A stretch of 48,932 nt of DNA from a virus, in IMG/VR virus record IMGVR_UViG_3300047408_000317, positions 1 to 48,932 of that record, one strand, 5' to 3'. The notes beneath the pieces are model-generated. The model worked only from the letters and a program-made list of their open reading frames with translations. It did no database searches and was not told the origin of the DNA. Below, piece by piece: positions 8,768-14,698 of the stretch. The translations under genes and the position numbers were made by a program. Within the stretch, counting starts at the first letter, position 1. Each line of letters opens with the position of its first letter.

Positions 8768-9394
8768 ATGAAAATGATCCGAGTCGTCGTCGTGTCGATC
8801 GTGCTCGCCGGCTGGACGGCATCCGCCTGCGGCCCGAAGCAGTATCACACCGCGGTCGTCGCGAACACGTCGATCGCCCAGGCGATCTTCGCCGTGCAGG
8901 ATGCGGAGATCGCGGCGCACACCGCCGGCTTCATCACCGCCGACCAGCACGCCGTCTACAAGGCCCAGATCCTGACGCTGCTGCTGGCCGGCGACGATCT
9001 CACGCTGGCGCTGAAAGACTGGAACCCCTCGCTGCCGGTGCCGGCGAACGTGGGCGCGGCGATGGGGAACGTGCAGCGGCTGCTGACTGATCTGCAGCTG
9101 AACTCGCCGCAGGCCACGGCGCTGCTGTTCACGGTGCAGACGGTGCTGAGTGTGCTGCGAGGGGTTGGGGTGCTACCAGCGGCGAACGACGGTGCAGAAG
9201 CGCGCGAAGGCCGGATCGTCGTCGAGGTCGTCGGGGTCAGCCAGCGACAACGCGAACGACCAGGCGGAAAACGCGGCGGCGGCGCGCTCGGCGGCGCGCT
9301 CCATCGATTCGCAGAAGGCGCGGAGAGACCGCTCGAATTCAGGCTGCAGCTCGCCGTCGGTCATGCGCCGATTCTACGTCTGGAGGTGGCGTAA
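8768..9394 (+). CDS. putative lipoprotein, C-terminal third doubtful
   Basis: Residues 1-22 form a lipoprotein signal (VVVVSIVLAGWTASAC, lipobox SAC). Residues 25-140 look like an ordinary helical protein ('ITADQHAVYKAQILTLLLAGDDL'). After about residue 140 the translation turns Arg/Gly-rich and looks non-coding, while the opposite strand carries a more protein-like ORF (9173-9364). Either the gene was extended by a frameshift or the two strands both code. The stop forms TAATG with the next gene, which argues for the long form. The role may be spanin-like or surface-related, but this is not shown by sequence. Confidence 0.55.
   Translation: MKMIRVVVVSIVLAGWTASACGPKQYHTAVVANTSIAQAIFAVQDAEIAAHTAGFITADQHAVYKAQILTLLLAGDDLTLALKDWNPSLPVPANVGAAMGNVQRLLTDLQLNSPQATALLFTVQTVLSVLRGVGVLPAANDGAEAREGRIVVEVVGVSQRQRERPGGKRGGGALGGALHRFAEGAERPLEFRLQLAVGHAPILRLEVA
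9173..9364 (-). CDS. possible antisense small ORF
   Basis: 63 residues (MTDGELQPEFERSLRAF...) with balanced, acidic, helical composition (AFCESMERAAERAAAAFSAW; DPDDLDDDPAFARF). It lies opposite the 3' third of the plus-strand lipoprotein gene, whose translation there looks unnatural. No purine-rich ribosome-binding site is visible upstream and no minus-strand partner genes are adjacent. It may be a shadow of GC-rich codon bias. Listed as a candidate only. Confidence 0.25.
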   Translation of the reverse strand: MTDGELQPEFERSLRAFCESMERAAERAAAAFSAWSFALSLADPDDLDDDPAFARFCTVVRRW

Positions 9395-9573
9395 TGGTCA
9401 GTGGTCCCGCAATAGCCGTCGTCCTCGCCGTCGCGCTCGCGTGGTTCGTCGGCACGGAAGTCGTCGACGGCGCGAAGTGGCTCGGCAAGGAAGCCAAGAA
9501 GGGCGGGGCCGCGATCGTGCACGTCCTGAAGAAGATCCCGCACCCGCATCACGAGGACACCAATGATGATTGA
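9394..9573 (+). CDS. small membrane-anchored protein
   Basis: 59 residues, start overlapping the previous stop and preceded by GGAGG. One hydrophobic segment at residues 5-20 (PAIAVVLAVALAWFVG) is followed by a basic amphipathic tail (KWLGKEAKKGG; HVLKKIPHPHH). The stop overlaps the next start by 11 nt. A role in lysis or membrane interaction is plausible but not proven. Confidence 0.55.
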   Translation: MVSGPAIAVVLAVALAWFVGTEVVDGAKWLGKEAKKGGAAIVHVLKKIPHPHHEDTNDD

Positions 9574-9787
9574 TCCGAATCCGTCGACCCTCGACAAGCT
9601 CCTGACCCTGACCGGCAAGGCCGCGATCTTCATCCCGGTCGCCGGCCAGTTCGTCCAGATCGCCGCCGTTGGCCTGCACGAGCTCGCGGCGTTCCTCGAC
9701 ACGTCCGGGGCGGACCTGACGGAGCTCGACAAGACGCACGCCGACTATCAGCGGCGCATCGCCCTGGCCAAAGATCCGACCGCCTGA
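9563..9787 (+). CDS. small hypothetical protein
   Basis: 74 residues. A weakly hydrophobic central helix (GKAAIFIPVAGQFVQIAAVG, residues 18-37) is followed by a charged helix. It overlaps the preceding gene by 11 nt, suggesting coupled translation. No family recognised. Confidence 0.55.
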   Translation: MMIDPNPSTLDKLLTLTGKAAIFIPVAGQFVQIAAVGLHELAAFLDTSGADLTELDKTHADYQRRIALAKDPTA

Positions 9788-9789
9788 CC

Positions 9790-10074
9790 ATGGTTCCGCC
9801 GATCTGCCCGATGTGTGAGCAGGACGGCGTCCATCCGTCGTCCGACGCGTGCGCCGCCGCGCTACGTCTCGCGATCAGCGCCTACGCGCGCCGGCTGTCG
9901 CGCCTCCACCCCGAGGAATTCCTGGCCCGCTGGACTGCGTATGGGGTGGCGTTCGGACTCTGCGCCCGCACGACGAGGCGGGCCGAGCCGCGCGACCGGG
10001 GCACGGGCGAGCAGCTCGGTGCAGCGTTCCTCGCGATCGGCGAGCGTGCGTGTCGGCGGCATGACGAAGGGTGA
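9790..10074 (+). CDS. small hypothetical protein with N-terminal CxxC
   Basis: 94 residues. A CPMC pair at residues 6-9 and Cys at about 20 hint at a metal-binding N-terminus. The rest is Ala/Arg-rich and helical. It is the last gene of this plus-strand run and converges on the minus-strand operon 47 nt away. No function can be assigned. Confidence 0.45.
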   Translation: MVPPICPMCEQDGVHPSSDACAAALRLAISAYARRLSRLHPEEFLARWTAYGVAFGLCARTTRRAEPRDRGTGEQLGAAFLAIGERACRRHDEG

Positions 10075-10121
10075 GTCTACCGAGGGAGTCCGAGGCCAGC
10101 TGTCTCGAACAGCACAGGCGT

Positions 10122-10412
10122 TCAGCGGTCTAACAGGCGCAGCAGGGCATCGAGCGTCTTGACGGATGCGCCGGGGAGCGCGGCATCGATCGTCGCGATG
10201 TCGGCGGCGCCGCGGGCGTTCCAGGTGAGACGGAGCTGCTCGGCGATCGCGGCCTTCATGAACTCACGCACCGAGGGCCAGCCGAACGCGTGGCAACTCA
10301 AGCAGGTGTCGCGCTCGGCCGTCACGGCGATCTGATGACTGCCACAGCGTGGACACCGCAGGTCGTTGACCGCCGCCTGTGCGATCTGTTCGAAGTCGGG
10401 AGATTCAGGCAT
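10122..10412 (-). CDS. MPESPDF-family small protein with zinc ribbon
   Basis: 96 residues. It starts MPESPDFEQIAQ, the same opening as the next two genes upstream in the operon. Residues 20-42 carry two Cys pairs (CPRC and CLSC) forming a zinc ribbon. The downstream part has 'AAIAEQLRLTWNA', which matches 'AEIAEQLRLVWHA' in the neighbour, so the genes share ancestry. The start overlaps the neighbour's stop as TAATG. Function unknown. Confidence 0.6.
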   Translation of the reverse strand: MPESPDFEQIAQAAVNDLRCPRCGSHQIAVTAERDTCLSCHAFGWPSVREFMKAAIAEQLRLTWNARGAADIATIDAALPGASVKTLDALLRLLDR

Positions 10413-10924
10413 TAGCGGGCCTCAACTTTCGCGATGGCGGCGCGAGCGGCATCGATCCACTCCAGCCGGCCGATCGGATAGGCCGTGGTCTCATCCGCCG
10501 TCATAAACTGCATGACTTGTCGGACGAGTTGAAGCAGCGCGTCGCGCTCGCCGACCAGCCCTTCCGCAATCTGTTTGTTCTCGCGGCTGTTGGCCTTCCA
10601 CTGCTCGACGACCGCGTTGATTCGATCAGCGAGTCCGAGGGTGACGAGCTGCCAGCCATCGTGGCTGCGGGTCGGCACTTGTGTCGTGGTCGGCGCCTGG
10701 TGGCGGTCGAGCGCCTGATGCGCGGCGTTATTTTCGTCCTTGAGATGCTTGACGAACGTCTCGTGCTGGCCGCCTGCGTCGAAGCCGGCGTGCCACACGA
10801 GCCGCAGTTGCTCGGCGATCTCAGCTAGTGCCCTATTGATCGCGAGGCGGTGCGATTCGTCGTCGGTGACGATCGTCGTGATCATGCTCCGCGCGATCCA
10901 ATCGAAGTCGGGGGTCTCAGGCAT
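10412..10924 (-). CDS. MPESPDF-family protein
   Basis: 170 residues starting at MPETPDFDWIARSMI; an upstream in-frame Met adds 13 residues but lacks the family opening. It contains 'LAEIAEQLRLVWHAGF', shared with the 10122-10412 gene, and a C-terminal helix 'RLEWIDAARAAIAKVEAR'. Its start overlaps the stop of the upstream gene (TGATG). No catalytic or DNA-binding motif is recognised. Confidence 0.55.
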   Translation of the reverse strand: MPETPDFDWIARSMITTIVTDDESHRLAINRALAEIAEQLRLVWHAGFDAGGQHETFVKHLKDENNAAHQALDRHQAPTTTQVPTRSHDGWQLVTLGLADRINAVVEQWKANSRENKQIAEGLVGERDALLQLVRQVMQFMTADETTAYPIGRLEWIDAARAAIAKVEAR

Positions 10925-11148
10925 CAGCGCTTTTCTCTGAACGGCCGCGCGCGATCCAGCCACACAATCGCATCGCCGTGCGCCATGCCTTTGGCGCGCA
11001 GCTCGCCGTAGCTCACGACGTCGCGGTCATCGAGGCTGGCGAGATCGTGACGTTCCTGCAGCTCAATCCGTTCACATAGTTCAGTCACGACAGGATCGTT
11101 CGCGAGCATCTCTCTCATGCGCTGATCGAAGTCGGGGGACTCAGGCAT
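10924..11148 (-). CDS. MPESPDF-family small protein
   Basis: 74 residues opening MPESPDFDQRMREML, the third copy of this N-terminal motif in a row. The rest is charged and helical (ELCERIELQERHDLASLDD). The start was placed at the shared motif; it overlaps the end of the upstream gene by 8 nt. Function unknown. Confidence 0.55.
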   Translation of the reverse strand: MPESPDFDQRMREMLANDPVVTELCERIELQERHDLASLDDRDVVSYGELRAKGMAHGDAIVWLDRARPFREKR

Positions 11149-11401
11149 CAGGCGGAGACTCCGGGTTGAGTCGAGTGTTGAGCCGGGCTTGCCACTCGTC
11201 GAGGCGCGCGCGGGCGACCTGATTCGCCGCGATGATCTCATCGATCCGGCGCCGACTCTCCTCGAGGTCTCGCAACTGCGCCCGTACCCGCGCCTGGAAG
11301 TCGTCGGGATCATCCGTCAGCCCGAGTCCGACGAGCGGGCGTCGCGGCGGGACGACCGGCGGCGCCGCGGTCTGCGTGGCGAGCGGGCGATCGTTGTTCA
11401 T
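11141..11401 (-). CDS. small coiled-coil protein
   Basis: 86 residues. A proline-rich N-terminus (residues 10-25) leads into a long charged helix (DDFQARVRAQLRDLEESRRR ... RARLDEWQARLNTRL) likely to form a coiled coil. The start overlaps the upstream stop as ATGA. Function unknown. Confidence 0.5.
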   Translation of the reverse strand: MNNDRPLATQTAAPPVVPPRRPLVGLGLTDDPDDFQARVRAQLRDLEESRRRIDEIIAANQVARARLDEWQARLNTRLNPESPPDA

Positions 11402-11547
11402 GGCTTCTTCGCCGTCTTCTTCCGCGGCCGGCCGCCGAGTCTCCCGTTCGCGGCGCTCGCTGCCGCTTTCGCCGGACTCGTTTTGCCTCGACTCGCCAGT
11501 CCGCCGAGCCGGCCCCGCGCGGCTGCTGTCTTCACCGATCGCGCCAT
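11398..11547 (-). CDS. small basic Gly/Arg/Lys-rich protein
   Basis: 49 residues from ATG 11547 (a longer form from 11616 would run into the promoter). It has GRLGGLASRGK and GRLGGRPRKK, a duplicated glycine/arginine motif seen in many small phage and plasmid nucleic-acid-binding proteins. It is the first gene of the five-gene minus-strand operon (11547 to 10122) and may act as an early regulator. No fold can be named. Confidence 0.45.
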   Translation of the reverse strand: MARSVKTAAARGRLGGLASRGKTSPAKAAASAANGRLGGRPRKKTAKKP

Positions 11548-11565
11548 GCCCCGCAGTGTAGCATA

Positions 11566-11608
11566 GCTGTAGGTTTCTCTTGACATCTGCTGTAGGTTTC
11601 CGCATACT
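11566..11608 (+). promoter_or_regulatory. promoter with direct-repeat operator
   Basis: TTGACA (11580-11585), a 17-nt spacer and CATACT (11603-11608) form a sigma70-like promoter. The 12-bp word GCTGTAGGTTTC occurs at 11566-11577 and 11589-11600, flanking and entering the promoter with a 23-bp offset, so a repressor bound there would block transcription. The expected transcript start falls on or next to the ATG at 11615, so the message may be leaderless. Confidence 0.55.
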
Positions 11609-11614
11609 CTCGGC

Positions 11615-11869
11615 ATGACGGTCCTCGTGAGCGAACTGTATCAAGCGCTCCTCAAAGCCGGCGTGGACGACGCGACGGCGCAGGCCGCGGCGAAGTCCGT
11701 CATTGCGATCGAGGACAAGGACGCGCTGGCCACCAAGGCCGACCTCGCCGCGTTGCGGCTCGATTTTGCCGAGTTCAAAGCGGAGCTGACGAGAACCACG
11801 ATCACGACGATGCTCGCCATGACGGCGATCTTCTCCGCGATCTCCGCCGCGCTGCGATTCGTGAAGTAG
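11615..11869 (+). CDS. DUF1640-like coiled-coil protein with C-terminal membrane segment
   Basis: 84 residues. Residues 1-30 (LYQALLKAGVDDATAQAAAK) match the entry helix of the DUF1640/coiled-coil family. They are followed by a charged helix (DKDALATKADLAALRLDFAE) and a terminal hydrophobic segment (TMLAMTAIFSAISAALRF). Proteins of this type are often found beside toxin or phage regulatory genes but have no settled role. It is read from the strong promoter immediately upstream. Confidence 0.6.
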   Translation: MTVLVSELYQALLKAGVDDATAQAAAKSVIAIEDKDALATKADLAALRLDFAEFKAELTRTTITTMLAMTAIFSAISAALRFVK

Positions 11870-11883
11870 TCGAAGCAAGAAGC

Positions 11884-11917
11884 GGCGCCGCCCGGTGCTA
11901 GAACACCGAACGGCGCC
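11884..11917 (+). terminator. strong stem-loop after the DUF1640-like gene
   Basis: GGCGCCG (11884-11890) pairs with CGGCGCC (11911-11917), and inside it CGGTG (11893-11897) pairs with CACCG (11904-11908) around a 6-nt loop. It lies 14 nt after the stop at 11869. There is no T tract, so it may act as a terminator needing a factor or as an RNA-stabilising hairpin. Confidence 0.5.
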
Positions 11918-11971
11918 AACGCACCCGTCAACCGAGGCTAGTCGGTCGCCGAGCTCGCCCATAGTCTAGAG

Positions 11972-12002
11972 GGAGCCCTGCCACCCGGCAAAGAGAGGCT
12001 CC
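11972..12002 (+). promoter_or_regulatory. hairpin covering the ribosome-binding site of the 12005 gene
   Basis: GGAGCC (11972-11977) pairs with GGCTCC (11997-12002), with an inner TGCC/GGCA stem. The purine-rich AAGAGAG that would serve as ribosome-binding site lies in the internal loop just before the ATG at 12005. This could dampen translation. Based on visual pairing only. Confidence 0.3.
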
Positions 12003-12004
12003 TG

Positions 12005-12214
12005 ATGATCCTGAAGACGTTCCATCCCGACGTCGCGCCCTTCGCGCAGATCTTGCTCGATGGGCTCCCGGTGAAGCTCCCAATTCGGCTGACCCCGAGT
12101 GAACTGGCGACCTGCGTCACGTTGCTCGGTAAAGGCTGGACCCTGAAACAGGCGATCGATCGGATTCAGGCGCAGCGACCCACGTTGCCGTTCACGCCGC
12201 CGGAGGCCGCATGA
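12005..12214 (+). CDS. small hypothetical early protein
   Basis: 69 residues with no recognised domain. A 'RLTPSELATCVTLLGKGWTLKQAID' helix pair could be a helix-turn-helix-like fold but is not diagnostic. Its stop overlaps the next start by 4 nt (ATGA), so it heads a tightly coupled run of genes extending to 14036. Confidence 0.55.
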   Translation: MILKTFHPDVAPFAQILLDGLPVKLPIRLTPSELATCVTLLGKGWTLKQAIDRIQAQRPTLPFTPPEAA

Positions 12215-12555
12215 ACATGAAGCACTTCGACGCGCGGTGTCCGGATCGGACGTGCGCCCGCCCGATGATCCTCACAGCCGACTGCGCCCGTTGCCCTCGC
12301 TGCGGCGTGATTGTTTTGTTTCCGTCGGCCGCGACCGCCGCGCTGATGGCCGCCAACGTCCAAGCGCGTGCGTTGACCGCGGTGCAGAACCCAGACGTGC
12401 AGCAGGGCATCAATGCGTGGCGGGCGGACGACGCGTACTGGGACGGCGCCGGTTATCGCCTGAAATCGGATCGGCGGCGGCGCGCGGCCTGGAGCAAGGC
12501 CGTCATGTCGGTCTATCCAGACTGCGACGTCTTCCGCGCCTCGGAGGCCGCATGA
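12211..12555 (+). CDS. zinc-ribbon small protein
   Basis: 114 residues. An N-terminal Cys cluster (CPDRTC, then CARCPRCG at about residues 25-32) suggests a zinc ribbon, followed by an Ala-rich helical part ending in a basic stretch (KSDRRRRAAWSK). Translationally coupled at both ends. Function unknown. Confidence 0.55.
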   Translation: MNMKHFDARCPDRTCARPMILTADCARCPRCGVIVLFPSAATAALMAANVQARALTAVQNPDVQQGINAWRADDAYWDGAGYRLKSDRRRRAAWSKAVMSVYPDCDVFRASEAA

Positions 12556-12953
12556 GCCGCTGGGCGATCGACCCACCCGACGACGACGCGTACGACGTTC
12601 GACACGACAAGACCGACTGTGCCGACTGCGGCCGTCCCGCTGAAGCCTGGCTGTGTGAGACCTGCTCTGATCAGCGCGAAGCCTGGGCCGCGGCGACCGA
12701 ACTTCGCATGGCGGCTATTCACGTTATGCAGGAACGACCGGCCCTTGTGAATAACATCCCCGTCATCGACGTCGCGCTCGTGCCGATCGTACAAGTTGGA
12801 TCCACCTTGGATTCAACTGGGGTCGTCGACGTGGCGCTCGTGCCGATTCAAATGGGGGTGAACCCCCAACCGGCGGCGGACGCGCGATTCCTGAAACGGA
12901 TGGCGCGGGCGATCCTCGCCGCGGACTTCTCGAACATCAAGGATGTGGCGTGA
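12552..12953 (+). CDS. Cys-rich small protein with internal repeat
   Basis: 133 residues from the ATG overlapping the previous stop. CADCGRP and CETCSDQ (about residues 24-42) form a zinc ribbon. The eight-residue phrase VDVALVPI occurs twice, separated by 24 residues, indicating a short internal duplication. Function unknown. Confidence 0.5.
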   Translation: MSRWAIDPPDDDAYDVRHDKTDCADCGRPAEAWLCETCSDQREAWAAATELRMAAIHVMQERPALVNNIPVIDVALVPIVQVGSTLDSTGVVDVALVPIQMGVNPQPAADARFLKRMARAILAADFSNIKDVA

Positions 12954-13339
12954 TGGCTGACAACGACGGCGGACAGGCGTTTCCGGTACCGGCCGGCAAC
13001 TTTAGTGGCGGCGAGGCGTGGTCGCCCGACTACGGCATGTCGCTGCGGGACTACTTCGCCGCGAAGGCGCCTATCCCGGACGAGGTCCTGAGCGACGCGA
13101 TCGACACCACGCCGCACTTGACAGATGCGCAGCCGAAGCTCGCGCGTTGGTGCTTTAGCTGGGCGGACGCGATGCTCGCCGCTCGCGCGACACCGACGGC
13201 CGATCCGACCAAAGCACTCATCGCCGCGGCGCCGGAGCTGCTCGCGGCGTGCAGGTTCGCACTCGACACCTTCAAGGGTGCCAACGACGACGAACGCGCG
13301 GTGTTCCTCGCCGCCATTGCGAAAGCGGAAGGCCGCTGA
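12953..13339 (+). CDS. phage protein with GMSLRDYFAAKA motif
   Basis: 128 residues. It has 'DGGQAFPVP' followed by 'YGMSLRDYFAAKAPIP', a signature of a small family common in temperate phages of proteobacteria and others, with no known function. The C-terminus (LLAACRFALDTFKG) looks like a helical domain also found in phage early genes. The stop overlaps the next start (TGATG). Confidence 0.65.
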   Translation: MADNDGGQAFPVPAGNFSGGEAWSPDYGMSLRDYFAAKAPIPDEVLSDAIDTTPHLTDAQPKLARWCFSWADAMLAARATPTADPTKALIAAAPELLAACRFALDTFKGANDDERAVFLAAIAKAEGR

Positions 13340-13611
13340 TGGCTGAACTCCTTCGCGCCGACGGCACCCGCGAGACCATCACGCCGAAGAACGGCACCGA
13401 CTTTCAATTCAAGGGCGAAGCCTACGACCTGATCGGCACGGACATGATCGAGATCGTGCCGACGCACGACGGCCGGATTCTCCTGATCGATGAAAACGGG
13501 AAGCTGAAAGAGAAGCCGATCAACGTCGCCGCGTCGCGGCTCTATCGGTTCAACGAACACGCGGTGATCGTCGGCGACGCGATCGTCTGCAATGACTCCG
13601 AGGTGGTGTAA
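13339..13611 (+). CDS. DUF3846-like protein
   Basis: 90 residues. The stretch IEIVPTHDGRILLIDENGKL, followed by 'PINVAASRLY' and 'VIVGDAIVCND', follows the DUF3846 pattern (polarity, 'liDEegk', 'N..A', 'GdvvvcG') seen in phages and plasmids of many bacteria. The function of that family is not known. It is coupled to the genes on both sides. Confidence 0.65.
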   Translation: MAELLRADGTRETITPKNGTDFQFKGEAYDLIGTDMIEIVPTHDGRILLIDENGKLKEKPINVAASRLYRFNEHAVIVGDAIVCNDSEVV

Positions 13612-14036
13612 TGCCGATCGAGGATCTCCCCACCCTCGGCGAGCTGCAGGCGACCCCGCGCGCACGCCGGAAGGACCAACTCGGATCTAAGTTGGATCGC
13701 GCGATCGACGCCAAGGCCGCGCGGCTGCTCGATCAGAAGTTGTTGCGGCAGTGGGCGCGGGCCGTGAAAACGCGCGATCAGTGGAAGGATCGCAAAACGA
13801 AACGTCGCGTCCTCCGCACGCTGAACCTCGACGCCGATCGCGCCGAAGCCCATCACATCGTGAGCAAAGATGACTGGACCGTCCGGCATGACGTGCGCAA
13901 CGGCCTGACGCTCAGCCTCGCCACCCACATCGCGGTGACCGACGGGAAATATCGCATCGAAGGGACCGCGTGGTTCCGGATCAAGGGCACGCGCTACATC
14001 GACGGCACGTTCCCCGTGACCTTCGTGCGGACGTAA
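13611..14036 (+). CDS. HNH endonuclease-like protein
   Basis: 141 residues. The core 'EAHHIVSKDDWTVRHDVRNGLTLSLATHIAV' (residues ~82-112, split here for reading) shows the paired His of an HNH motif, the Asn after 'VR' and a distal His. No zinc-binding Cys pairs flank it. HNH proteins nick or cut DNA; in phages they often lie near packaging genes or travel as homing elements, but here the gene ends an early operon next to the attachment site. Whether it is active is unknown. Confidence 0.65.
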   Translation: MPIEDLPTLGELQATPRARRKDQLGSKLDRAIDAKAARLLDQKLLRQWARAVKTRDQWKDRKTKRRVLRTLNLDADRAEAHHIVSKDDWTVRHDVRNGLTLSLATHIAVTDGKYRIEGTAWFRIKGTRYIDGTFPVTFVRT

Positions 14037-14226
14037 TCACGTGTCATCACTCGAGGGCCGATAAGCAAGACCGCGCCGCGGGCTCCGTTTCTAGAGCGTC
14101 CCGTGGAAAGGCAGTTCGGCCGGGTGTGCGACGGACGGTCACGTGTCAGCACACCATCTCTCGGCTCGGCGCCAACAACGACCCGTACGGCGGCGCGCGT
14201 GTCTCAGGCATGCCAGGCGATTCCGA

Positions 14227-14529
14227 TCAGCGCGTCGAGCCCACGAGCGGTGTCTGGCCCGTCGTCGTGCCCTCGAGCTGCGACGGCAGGTAGGCGTTGT
14301 TGGGGGCGCCGACGACGTCGGACAGCGCGACGAGCGCAAAGGCCCCGGCGTTGTCCTCGCAGAGGAAGCCCGGCGAGGCGTCCGGGATATTCACCGGGGT
14401 GATCGCCGTGACGGGCAGGCCGTTGACGGTCCCGAGGATCGGGTGCGTCATGTCCCGGCCCCAGGTAACCGGTTCGGTGCTGTGCGGCGCGGCGGTGGAA
14501 CTGATCTGGTACTCGCGGAGTGACTTCAT
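14227..14529 (-). CDS. hypothetical protein beside the attachment site
   Basis: 100 residues with a clear ribosome-binding site (GGAGGT, 9 nt upstream of the ATG). Sequence is Thr/Pro/Gly-rich and beta-like ('PILGTVNGLPVTAITPVNI', 'NAGAFALVALSDVVGAP'). No family recognised. It sits alone between the HNH gene and attP and could be a lysogeny-expressed cargo gene. Confidence 0.5.
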   Translation of the reverse strand: MKSLREYQISSTAAPHSTEPVTWGRDMTHPILGTVNGLPVTAITPVNIPDASPGFLCEDNAGAFALVALSDVVGAPNNAYLPSQLEGTTTGQTPLVGSTR

Positions 14530-14563
14530 ACGTGGGTGACCTCCGGTTCAGGAGTCTATACCC

Positions 14564-14589
14564 GCGAAACCTTACCGCCGCACCTTACC
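14564..14589 (+). other. integrase arm-type sites, left arm of attP (predicted)
   Basis: The octamer ACCTTACC occurs twice, at 14569-14576 and 14582-14589, 13 bp apart. The 13-mer GCGAAACCTTACC (14564-14576) is repeated exactly at 14740-14752 on the other side of the tRNA-derived core. Paired direct repeats flanking a core are the usual arrangement of integrase arm-binding sites. Confidence 0.5.
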
Positions 14590-14625
14590 ATCGTGAAAAA
14601 GCATCAATGCGTGCTTGAGTTCGAC

Positions 14626-14675
14626 GCAGCCTCCGAAGCTGTAGGCCAGAGGTTCGAATCCTCTCGGGCGCACCA
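14626..14675 (+). other. attP core: 3' half of a tRNA-Arg(CCG) gene
   Basis: The sequence folds as the 3' part of a tRNA: anticodon stem GCAGC/GCTGT around loop CTCCGAA (anticodon CCG), a 5-nt variable loop, T arm AGAGG-TTCGAAT-CCTCT, acceptor strand CGGGCGC, discriminator A and encoded CCA. The 5' acceptor strand and D arm are absent upstream. Temperate phages carry just such a 3' fragment to restore the host tRNA on integration, and the integrase gene ends 24 nt away. Phage genes lie on both sides, so this is attP rather than a prophage end. Confidence 0.75.
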
Positions 14676-14698
14676 GTTTCTCTCTGGAATCATCGGCC

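Noticed and set aside
14626-14675. Functional tRNA-Arg gene
   Set aside because: Only the part from the anticodon stem to CCA is present; no 5' acceptor strand or D arm lies upstream.
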